Shown here piece by piece: positions 42,218 to 51,440 of a DNA stretch of 64,000 bases. Under the pieces are notes generated by a model. It saw nothing but the letters and a program-made list of their open reading frames with translations, ran no database searches and was not told the origin of the DNA. The translations under genes were made by a program, and so were the position numbers. The stretch's first letter is position 1. Every line of letters starts with the position of its first letter. Origin of the DNA: Emiliania huxleyi CCMP1516 (lineage: Eukaryota; Haptophyta; Isochrysidales; Noelaerhabdaceae); NCBI RefSeq assembly GCF_000372725.1, contig NW_005201191.1:101477-165476 (forward strand), given 5' to 3'.

Positions 42218-44662
42218 ATGCCGTCGACGCTGCAGGTGCACCCACCAGGCGACCTCGGCCCGTCCTCTCTCTGTGCGGCCGGCTCTCTGGTCCTCGTCGT
42301 CGCTGCCACCTCTGCGGCGCTCGGGCTTCGGCTTGAGGGCAAGATAGCGGTGTCTGCGCTGCGGACGGTGTGCCAGCTGCTCGCGCTGGGATCGCTGCTC
42401 TACCCAATCTTCTCCTACAACCGACCGTTTGTCGTCATTCCTTACATTGCGTTGATGGTCTGTTTTGCCGCCCGAGAGGCGGCCGCCAAGCCGCAGCACA
42501 CATACAGTCAGATGGCCGCTCACTTCGGCTTCGCTCTCGCCCTGGCGCTGACCACCTCCTTCGCGCTGTGCGCCGGCCTCATCCTACGGCCGACGCCGTG
42601 GTGGGACGCGCAGATCATGATCCCTGTCAGCGGCATGCTGCTCGGCAACGCCATCTCCGCCCTGTCCCTCGGCGTAGACCGGTTCGTCGGTCTGCTGTGC
42701 GGCGGCGAGGGCGGGCAAGTGAGGTGCCTCCTCGCGTGCGGCGCTTCGAGGGTCGAGGCGGCGCTGCCCGCAGCGCAGGGCGGCCTGATGACGGGCCTCA
42801 CTCCCACCCTCAACCAGATGAGTGTCATCGGCCTCGTCTCGATCCCCGGCATGATGACCGGGACGGTGCTCGGGGGCACGCCGCCGCTCGTCGCCGCAAA
42901 GTACCAGATGATGATCATGTTTGTCATCCTGTTCACCTCCTCGGCCGCACTCGCCACCTCGATCGCCCTCGCAGCCTCCTCGCTCCTCGACGCTCGCGCC
43001 TTTCTCCACCCGCACAGGGCCCAGCGGAGAGCCGGCAGGAAGCACGCGGACATTCTCGTGGCGGCCGCGGCCGCAGTTGCGGGTGTGGCGCGACGGCTCG
43101 CGGGGGCGTGCGGGCGGGCTCGGCCCGCCCCTCCGGTGTCCTCCGACGCCGCCCGCTCGCTACTCGGTGAGGCCTCCGCCTCCGGCGGGCCGCCTCCGCT
43201 TTCGGCACGAGGCCTCTTCTCACCCCGTTGTGTGTTGACGCGATCCACTAAAGCCACTGCCGAACTCCCACCCCCCGTTGCCGAGCTCGCGACGTAGGCT
43301 GCTTCCGCGAGGCGCCCCTCGCGGCAGGGGCAGAGGCGGCGCTCCTCTCCCTCTCGGATGGCTTCGTCGAGGCCGGCTCGGGGACGCCCCTGGTGGGCGC
43401 AGAGAGGCTCTCAACCGCGCGAGATGGCCCGAGAGATGACCCGAGAGATGGCCCGAGAGTAGGTGCGGATGGCCTCGCTCACGGTGAGAAGGGGCGAGGC
43501 GCTTGCGCTGCGGGGCCCGTACGACTAGATGGTACGACTAGATGGTACGACCAGACGGTACGACCAGATGGTCCACGCAGCCCACGCAGCTCACGCTCCC
43601 ACGCAGCTCTGCGGAGCACACGGCACGAGCGCCGCAGGGGCGAAGTGGTCGCCAGCAGTGCCAGACAGAGTACTTGATCCCCGTGTTTTGGAAGATCTGC
43701 ATTCGCCCCTAGGCCCGTCGGGCAGCGGCAAGTCGTCACTCCTCAGAGCGCTCGCCGCGGCGGTGCCGCTCGCCGCAGGGTCGCTCACGCTGAGTGGCGG
43801 CACGCTCGCCTCGCGAGGCGCCGCACGCTGGCGCGCGTCGGTGCTCTATGTCCGGCAGGAGGGCGGGCGCGGGGTCCTAGATGCGGACTATCTCCCCATA
43901 CCTCCCCAGATCTCCCCACGTCTCGCCTTCCTAGAGACTCGAGTGTTCGCTCAGACGCTGGTGTGCTCATGACGTAGCCTTGGGCTGCCCGGCTCGCCGA
44001 GGCGGCTGTTTGACCGCATCGTTTCGCTGCGAGTGCAGCGGGCGCGCCAAAGCCCGGCAGCGGCACGGTTCCGGCTGCTGCACCGACTGTGAATGCGGAT
44101 AGTTTCTCTTCACACCTCCGACCATGAACAGGCGTGGTCCCGGCTGCTGGAGGGGCTGGCGAGGCTGCAGCTTCCCGACTCGCTTCTCGAGCAGGAGTGG
44201 GCCCCTCAACCCTTACCTAATCCCAACCCAAACCCTAACCCTAACCAATACCCTGACCCTCACCCTGACCCTCACCCCGACCGCTCCTTGAGCAGGACTG
44301 GGCCTCCCTCTCTGGCGGCGAGAGCCAGCGCGTCTACCTGGCGATGATGGTGGCGCTGCGGCCGCAGGTCCTTCTCCTCGACGAGGTTTGGCGGAGATTT
44401 CGCCGAGATATCCCCGAGATGCAGCCAAGATCGACGAGGCGACGAGCGCACACACACGCGACCCACACGCGCACGCAGAATGGGGGAGCTGCTCCCCTAG
44501 GTGACGAGTGCGTGCGACGGCGAGGCGACCGCGCTTGTGGAGGCGCTGGTGGCGCAGGCCGCGGTCGGGGCGGTCTGGATCACGCATGACACGGCGCAGG
44601 CGTCACGGGTGGCCACCCGCATTGTGGAGTTCCAATTAGTGGCTTGCGATGCTCTATGCTGA
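42218..44662 (+). CDS. Fused FetB-like permease and FetA-like ATPase (ABC transporter)
   Basis: Exons 42218-43184, 43298-43416, 43463-43514, 43713-43866, 43978-44062, 44132-44194, 44296-44385 and 44501-44662 give exactly 563 codons plus stop in one frame. Residues 1-300 are a FetB/UPF0014 permease: GLRLEGKIAVSALRTVCQLL, then MSVIGLVSIPGMMTG and VAAKYQMMIMFVILF. The rest is an ABC ATPase: Walker A GPSGSGKSSLL, Q-loop VLYVRQEG, signature LSGGESQR, Walker B VLLLDE, H-loop VWITHD. In bacteria FetA and FetB are separate subunits of a metal exporter, and plant STAR1/STAR2(ALS3) are also separate, so one polypeptide is unusual. The metal is not readable from sequence. Five introns start GC, one GA, one GT; several are bounded by direct repeats. 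The start could lie upstream. Confidence 0.85.
44213..44283. repeat. Telomere-like repeat tract inside an intron
   Basis: ctaatcccaacccaaaccct, then aaccctaacc, drifting into ccctgaccctcaccctgacc. This is degenerate CCCTAA sequence. It fills the sixth intron of the ABC transporter gene (44195-44295) and is flanked by a 26-base imperfect repeat of the exon edge (44181-44206 and 44282-44307, 21 identical). Confidence 0.75.
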
Positions 44663-44963
44663 CCGCGCCCACGGCTCTACTACGGTTCATCCTCGTCGAA
44701 CTACCGTTCGCGCTGAATCGCGCCCTCCTCTCTAGTGCTACCTTGTAAACGGACACCGCGCCCAGTAGCAGCCGACGCGGCCCAGTAGTGCAGCCGACGC
44801 CACACCACGCGAGCGTGTCATACGAACCTTATTAGCGCCGTGGTGCCGTCGTTGCCTTGCGGCGTGCGTCCATGGATAGTAGCAGTTCTCGTTCTATCAG
44901 TAGCGTGTACCTTCAACTAATCTACTAATCGCATCTAGAGTTCTTTTTCTTCTTTCTGGCGGC
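44663..44963. other. Intergenic, no gene seen
   Basis: A 300-base spacer between two + strand genes. Contains a small duplication (cccagtagcagccgacgc / cccagtagtgcagccgacg near 44760-44800). Confidence 0.5.
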
Positions 44964-46498
44964 ATGTGCGCCGACCAGGCTCGGGGCGACCTGGCCTCGC
45001 TGCGCGCCTTCCTCTCCGGGTGGCGGACGCGCGGCACGTCGCTCGCGAGCTCGACGCGCGGCACGACACCGAGAGGCATAACACGCTGCTGACCTGGGCC
45101 GCTCGGCACGGGCAGGCCGAGGCGGTGTGGCTGCTGCTCGACAGCGGCGCGAGCGTGGGGGCGACGAATGATGACGGCGCTTCCGCGCTGCACATCGCGT
45201 GCCAGGAGGGGCAGATTGAGTGCGCCCGGCTGCTCCTCGAGGCTGGCGCGGCGACCGACCAAGCAGACGCCAGAGGCGCCACGCCGCTGTCCATCGCGTG
45301 CCTGCAGGGCCATGACCAGTGCGTCCGGCTGCTTCTCGAGGCGAGCGCGGCGGTCAATCAAGCCAACGGCAGCGCCACGCCGCTGATCATCGCGTGCTAC
45401 AAGGGCCACCTCGAGGTCGCCCGGCTGCTGCGCGACGCTGGCGCGGCCGTCAACCAGGCCGCGGCGAACGGTGCCACGCCGCTGTTCATGGCGTGCCAGG
45501 AGGGCCATCCCGAGTGCGTTCGGCTGCTTCTCGAGGCTGGCGCAGCGGTCGACCAGGCCTGCGGCAATGGCGCCACGCCGCTGTTCATGGCGTGCCAGGA
45601 GGGCCAGCTCGAGTGCGCACGGCTGCTTCTCGAGGCTGGTGCAGCGATAAACCAAGCCACGCAGGATGGCGTCACGCCGCTGTTCATCGCGTGCGAGACG
45701 GGGCAGCTCGAGTGCGTGCAGCTGCTCCTCGAGGCTGGCGCGGCGGTCAACCAAGCCAAGCAGAACGGCGTCACGCCGCTGTACATCGCGAGCGAGAACG
45801 GCCACCCCGAGATCGCCCGGCTGCTCCTCGAGGCTGGCGCGGCGATCGAGCAGACCTGCAACGACGGCGCCACGCCGCTGTTCATCGCGTGCCAGGAGGG
45901 CCACCCCGAGTGCGTCCGGCTGCTCCTCGAGGCTGGCGCGGCGGTAAGCCAAGCCGAGGACAACGGCGCCACGCCGCTGCTCATCGCGTGCCTAGAGGGC
46001 CACCTTGAGGTCGCCAAGCTCCTCTCCTCCTATGGCGCCTCCCGCGCCGCTACGCCATCCGTCGGCACGCCCGAGGAGGCCGCAACCAGCGCAGGCCACG
46101 CCGACCTCGCCGCCTGGCTGGTCGCCAGCCGCGGCTGGACGCCGCTCGCGCACCTTGAGACCCTCACCGCCGCCCGCGCCACCTCCCTCCTGCGCGGCGG
46201 CGCAAGCTTGCACGAGGGCGAGCCGACGCCGCTGCGGCGCGCCGCGGGCGGCGAGGGCGAGGCGGCGGCGTTGGTCCGGCGGGCGGCGGCGCCGTGGTCG
46301 CCGGCAAGCCACTCGCTCTTCCCCGCGGCGGCCCGCGCGCGGGCGGCGCTCCTCGTCGTCTCGATCTACGCGATCCACGAGCGGTACCACCTCGACTCGG
46401 CCGGAGCCACGAACGGCATCGCGGCGCTCGACTTTGGCCACTGCGTCTTGGGCTTCGCCATTGTGGGCGCGAGACGGAGTAGGCCGGAGGCGCGGTGA
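44964..46498 (+). CDS. Ankyrin-repeat protein, one frameshift near the start
   Basis: About ten consecutive 33-residue ankyrin repeats (GATPLFIACQEGHPECVRLL, LEAGAAV-xQ-A), very similar to one another, then a divergent eleventh and a C-terminal block (TPLRRAAGGEGEAAALVRRA, APWSPASHSLFPAAARARA) common in large algal ankyrin families. Ankyrin repeats bind proteins; the partner is unknown. The only nearby ATG (44964: MCADQARGDLASLRAFLSG) is in a different frame from the repeats, which begin VADARHVARELDARHDTER. Sequence on both sides looks coding, so a one-base change near 45018 is likely. No signal peptide or membrane segment. Confidence 0.85.
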
Positions 46499-48118
46499 GA
46501 GTCTTTGCCTCGGCTCCGACCATGGTCGTGGCTCGTGCTGCTTGCTGTCTTGGGTCCGGAACCGCTGTTTGGATATTGGGAGAGTGCGCATTTGGGGGGG
46601 GGGGGGGGGATGCCGATGGGGGAGATTGTAACAAAAAGCCACGACACACACATATTTTCCAGCGGGGTCTGGCTCTGTCTGGTACTGGAGACTCTGGCAC
46701 TTCTCCCTGGCTCCTGAGAGAGGAGACTGCCTGAGTGCCTGTGCGGGACTGCGAGCTCCTATATATGGAGAGATCCTTTTACCTTTTCATTCCGGCACAT
46801 CCCCTGGCGGCATGTGTGTGTATCGCCGACGCACACGCAGGCCTGCAGCGGACCACCCCCACCCTCAACGGAGGGCTGCAGCGAAATTACCAGCGAATGC
46901 TTGCCTTCCCCTGTGCGCGGCGTATCTCAGTGCCGCTTTTGGCGGTCCCTCCATCGCTCTCGTCATCTCCACGGCTGTAGCGCGAGTCCGATGAGCAGCG
47001 CCGCCGGCAGGAGCGACCCTATGCAGTAGATATAGCGGTCATCGAACATCGTGAGGACGCCGCTTCGTCGCTCGGCGGTGGCTTCACTACCTATGCAGCA
47101 CACGCGCGCCGCCTCGGCGCCGCCGACGGCGCCCACGGCGTACGCGACGCAGCAAAAGGATGCCCGAAATCACCCGTTTTTGCCCAATTTTTGGTCATCC
47201 GTTAAAATATCTGAAGATCTGAATGGGGGATTCTCCCCAAACCTTGCTCAGCTGATCCAGCCTGGGGGGAAGGCCAGCCCTGGCCAAAGAAACCAGCACC
47301 TCATCAGGCTTCCCTGAGCGTCACAGCTCGGTGATTGCGCCGGCCGGACACCACTGTAACGGCCGTTCCGGGCGTTTGAACGCGACCTTCGGGGGCGAAG
47401 ACATGGGCTCTATGGCTCAGACTGGACTCCTCTTGGTCCCTTCTGATGCCCTAGGCCACACCTGGGCCTTACCCGGGGTCCTAGGGGGCGGGCAGGGTTT
47501 GCCCCCCGAAACTGGCATGGGGCACCTTAATGGTAAGGTTTCTTAATGCCCGCAACAGACTGTACTGCTTCCACATTCACATTCCGAGGTTAGCCACAAG
47601 TCATCGAACTTGTCGAATGTGTGTGCGAAACAGCGCCCAAAGATAGGGAGGGAGCACCGGGGGCCTGAGGGATGGCGTGCTCCCTTACTGCCGGCTGCAT
47701 CCCGGTCGACTCTGACCTTTACGGGCCTCCCAGCAAAATCACCACCCTCAGCGAAACACCAATTGTTGCCGAGTGCTGCTGCCCGGGTGAGCCGGTCGTC
47801 GAGGTGCGGCCAGCCGCGGGGGCGTTGGCAAACAATGATTGGCCCAACGTCGTTGTGTGCCGCGACCCGGAGGCGGCACATCCGCAGCCTCCACCGCCGA
47901 CACCACCCACGACGATCGCCGGCTGCCATTGGTGCCACGACCTTCCCTCTTTTTACATGCAACGACGCGGGTCCCAGCGGGTTTTCACGTAACAAGTACA
48001 CACAAAATGGGGGATCGCCGGCCCCCACCAGTAAAACGAGAGCCCGCCCCCGCGCGACGTGTCTGATCTGAGATGATCGTGCCCGCGAGCAGGCTGCGAC
48101 CGAGGTTGCTGCTCCCCT
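46499..48118. other. No gene recognised; G run at 46588-46610
   Basis: About 1.6 kb with only short or compositional frames on either strand. Contains a 15-16 base G run near 46592. The stretch 47160-47330 is AT-richer (cccgtttttgcccaattttt). The ends should hold the ankyrin 3' region and the promoter or first exon of the hydrolase gene. Confidence 0.45.
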
Positions 48119-49141
48119 GTGCTCTTTTCTCTAGCCGCTACCCTTTCCTCTTTGTCTCGTGGCGGAAGCGCTGCGTTGCTGCCTGGCTTTGCGACGGCAT
48201 TTGGAACCTTTGACCAGAGCCATCTCTTGTTATCCGTCTGGTCAGTGCTCGGCCCCGCCCCGCATGAGCTGGAGGCAACGCCTCGCGGCATCTGCCCTTT
48301 GCCCGCAGGAACTTTCACCGCGGCGGGCGGCGGGCGCCAGTTTGCATTCGGCATGCCCACAGGATTCTACGAGGGACCGGTCGTGATCTGGCTGCCTGGC
48401 ACTGGCAACGACTGCAGCGGAGCCTATCATCAAGAGTTCTTTGCCACCATATCGTCCAACCTTCCTTGTCTCTGTGGTGCGTACGACACCAATGCAGCTT
48501 TTTTGGCGGGAAGGTCAAGGACGGTTGCCTTGAGCATCACAGAAGAGATTGAGCGCCTGATTGGGATTGGAATGGCCGCGCTGAAAGCTTCATACCCGGG
48601 CTGCGGTGTCCTTGCCGACCTCAACGTTGGTGTTGGCGCCGCGTCCGGGTGGGAGTGGGAGCGACTGATCCTATCTGGCCACTCTCAGGGCGCCGTCCAC
48701 GCCGCACGGCTGTCGCAGCGGCACCGGGTGGGCAGGGCCATTTTCTTTAGCAGTCCCTGCGCAATGTTTAACGACGAGCTTGCTTGGATGAGCGGTCCCT
48801 TTGCCACTCCGGCCGACCGACTGTTTGGCCTCACGTCTGTCGCCGACATGACGTGTCCATGGGATAGCAGAGGGTGGAACTTGCTTTTTGGCGTCAACCA
48901 GGTAGGGGTGAGGCGGCAGTGGGCCAGGATTGGCATCACCGACCTTCTCGAGGTGAATGAGCGGACCCCGCTGGCCTCGTACTCGCCCGGAAATAGCCAC
49001 GGCATCTACCTGGCGATGAAGCGGGCGATTGGCTGCTTGTACGTGGACGGCCACACCGAGACCGTTTACGACCTCTTGCCGCCGTGCTGGTACGACCGGA
49101 AGCGGACGTGGGGGCTGCTGTTCGGGTGGGTAAATAAATAA
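48119..49141 (+). CDS. Alpha/beta-hydrolase-fold protein
   Basis: About 340 residues in one frame. WLPGTGNDCSGAYHQEFF resembles the oxyanion-hole strand and LILSGHSQGAVHAARLSQ is a G-H-S-Q-G nucleophile elbow with catalytic Ser; RAIFFSSPC follows as the next strand. Asp and His of the triad are plausible (SVADMTCPWD; SYSPGNSHGIYLAMK), as expected for the fold. Substrate unknown: lipase, esterase or peptidase-like are all possible. The frame opens after ttctctag with no ATG (first codon GTG), so an upstream exon probably supplies the N-terminus. Translation ends at a lysine just before taa in an aataaataaa context, which may double as a polyadenylation signal. Confidence 0.65.
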   Translation: MLFSLAATLSSLSRGGSAALLPGFATAFGTFDQSHLLLSVWSVLGPAPHELEATPRGICPLPAGTFTAAGGGRQFAFGMPTGFYEGPVVIWLPGTGNDCSGAYHQEFFATISSNLPCLCGAYDTNAAFLAGRSRTVALSITEEIERLIGIGMAALKASYPGCGVLADLNVGVGAASGWEWERLILSGHSQGAVHAARLSQRHRVGRAIFFSSPCAMFNDELAWMSGPFATPADRLFGLTSVADMTCPWDSRGWNLLFGVNQVGVRRQWARIGITDLLEVNERTPLASYSPGNSHGIYLAMKRAIGCLYVDGHTETVYDLLPPCWYDRKRTWGLLFGWVNK

Positions 49142-49416
49142 ACACAACTTCCAAGCACGCACGATGCGAAGCACAACAGAGCAGACAGATGACGATTACC
49201 ACCCAGCGCACGACCGCCAACTCTCCGGCGCAGGCCGCGAAGAACCGAGTCGTCCGCGGGCCGATGGTCGCGCTCGCGGCGCGCCGGCGCGGCGCAGTGG
49301 ACGCAGCCCGGTTCGCAGCTTCGCGAGCTACGTGGGGGCGGCCACAGTACGGCCCGGTGGCCGCCCCCGCAATGAGGCCAAGCGAATAAAAATAAAAGCG
49401 GACACTCTTCACTCTA

Positions 49417-50090
49417 CTAGGAGATGGGTAAAAAGGAACACGTGTAGAAATGGGTCTCATTACGTCCAGCTCTAGCAAAAGCGGGCGGCAGCTGGACGAC
49501 AATGGCACCGACTGCCCTGGCCATGCGCTCGCGCACCCTTGTAGTGAGAAGGCACATTAGCAAGAGCACGTAGCAGTCGAATGCGACTGAGCATGCGAAC
49601 GAGACGTGCAGGCTCGGCGCGGCCGGCAGGTCGGCAAAGGCGCGCAAAGAGAACTTGGCCAGGAGCGAGACGCACATGCCGCATCCCTCGATGGGCCGGT
49701 ACAGCGCCCACAAGGAGGCGTCCTTACGCCAGCAAAACAGCAAGGCGATGAGAGTTATCCCGCATGGTTCTTGAAAGATGGAGGCGCACAGCGCCGCAAC
49801 TATAGATCCGGAAGTGAGATCGAATCGTCCCTTCTGAACGCTCGTAACCGCAATGTGCCAAGTCATGGAGGCCAGCCCCAGAAGCATGGCGCATAGGCAG
49901 CGCCTACATGCACCGACTGAATGGCCATGCGGGAAGGCCGCCGCAGCGACACCAAGGCCTCCTGTCTGCGTTGCTATGAAACTGAGAGCGATCATGAACT
50001 CGCCGCTGGACTCGCGTGCGGTTAGCAGCTGGTCGAAAAAGAAGGCGGCACAGAGTACAATGACCGCCGCTGATGCAGAGAACGAGCGGC
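49417..50090 (-). CDS. Small multi-pass membrane protein, N-terminus not found
   Basis: Continuous - strand frame with four or five hydrophobic stretches: SAAVIVLCAAFFFDQLL, FMIALSFIATQTGGLGVAAA, CLCAMLLGLASMTWHIAV, IVAALCASIFQEPCGITLIA and FACSVAFDCYVLLLMCLL. The end reads HFYTCSFLPIS. No family recognised. The frame's 5' end abuts the AT-rich satellite at 50098, so the first exon, if any, lies beyond it. An ATG at 49995 would give 192 residues. Confidence 0.5.
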
Positions 50091-50097
50091 GCCGAAG

Positions 50098-50692
50098 CCA
50101 AATATCCTAAGCCAAATATCCTGAGGGAATATCCTAAGCCAAATATCCTGAGACAATTTCCTAAGCCAAATATCCTGAGACAATATCCTAAGCCAAATAT
50201 CCTGAGACCATATCCTAAGCAAATATGCTGAGACCATATTCTAAGCCAAATATCCTAAGCCAAATATCCTGAGATAATTTCCTAAGCCAAATATCCTAAG
50301 CCAAATATCCTGAGACCATATCCTAAGCAGATATGGTCTGCTAAGCCAAATATCCTGAGACAATTTCCTAAGCCAAATATCCTGAGACAATTTCCTAAGC
50401 CAAATATCCTGAGACAATTTCCTAAGGCAAATATCCTGAGACAATTTCCTAAGCCAAATATCCTAAGACCATATCCTGAGACAATATCCTGAGCCAAATA
50501 TCTAAGACAATATTCTGAGACAAATATCCTTAGCGATTGATCTTGGAGAGTCGCCTTAGAAAATATCCGAGAAATATCCTTAGAAAATATCCTTAGAAAT
50601 ATCCTTAGAAATTCTCCTTAGAAATCTCCTTAGAAAGTGTCCTTAGAGATTACCCTGAGGAATACCCCTTAGGGAATATCTAAGGGTTGTAC
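50098..50692. repeat. AT-rich 27-bp tandem satellite
   Basis: Units of cctaagccaaatatcctgag plus acaattt (27 bases) repeat about 12 times from 50098 to about 50480. They then degrade to a cctta-ga-aatat motif of about 12-16 bases up to 50690. Each unit is itself two similar halves (cctaagccaaatat / cctgagacaattt). At roughly 38 percent GC it stands out from a window near 65 percent or more. The - strand stays open because 27 is a multiple of three (GLGNCLRIF repeated), but this is simple repeat, not a gene. Confidence 0.9.
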
Positions 50693-51440
50693 TTAGGAGT
50701 CGATTTCCGCGTCGAAAAATGGCCGAAGGAGCACGTGGGCACTAGTTATGGACGAAAGTGCATTTTGTTCACAGCATGTAGATGTGAATGCGTTCCCATT
50801 ACCATTTGCGGCAAGTCTCAAGCGATGGTGCCAGATTCCGACCTCATCTTCACGCCAGTGATGCGGTTGATCACGCGAGTCGATCGACACGTCTTCGCCG
50901 CTCTTTCACCGACGCCCACAGCGCCAGCCAGTGTCACGACGTGCCGCTGCCAAGAACGACACTGTGCTCTGAGGATTCGCCGCACATCGAAGGAATCAGA
51001 AGCGCGCCTTCGTGGATCTTTGTGTGTCGGGACAGGCGCTGAGGTTTGTGTCTCCTCTCGTCATCCTCCGCTGGCGTTTCGACACTGTGACAGCGGCAGC
51101 GCTGTGGCTTTGACGCTTCGGCTGCTTGCAATCGCAGCCACCGCACTCCCGTCGCTGCCTTCCTGTTGCCTGCAGTGGCACGCTGCGGAGTCTCCCCGGC
51201 TCGGCAGTACTGGTCGGCGTCTTGTCCTGTCGTCACCCTCGCGTCGCCGCCGTGGTCCGGCGCGGCGGTCATCCGGACAGAGTGTATCCCTCAGTGAGCC
51301 GACTCGCGACCCGCACTGCATGAGGGCAAGAAAAGCCGAGCCGTGCCACCGTCCTGCTCCCCCCTTTTGCATGTCTTTTTACGTGAGAGCATTCTGCTAA
51401 ACAAGAGGAAACCAGAGTACTCTCCACTCTTCGCTACTAC
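50693..51440. other. No gene recognised
   Basis: Frames on both strands are compositional or short. It contains the 3' region of the oxygenase-like gene on the - strand. Confidence 0.4.

Noticed and set aside
44213-44283. Chromosome end
   Set aside because: The telomere-like tract is short, degenerate, internal and inside a gene with coding sequence on both sides.
50098-50497. Small protein of repeated GLGNCLRIF units on the - strand
   Set aside because: A 27-bp repeat keeps any frame open; there is no start context and composition is that of a satellite.
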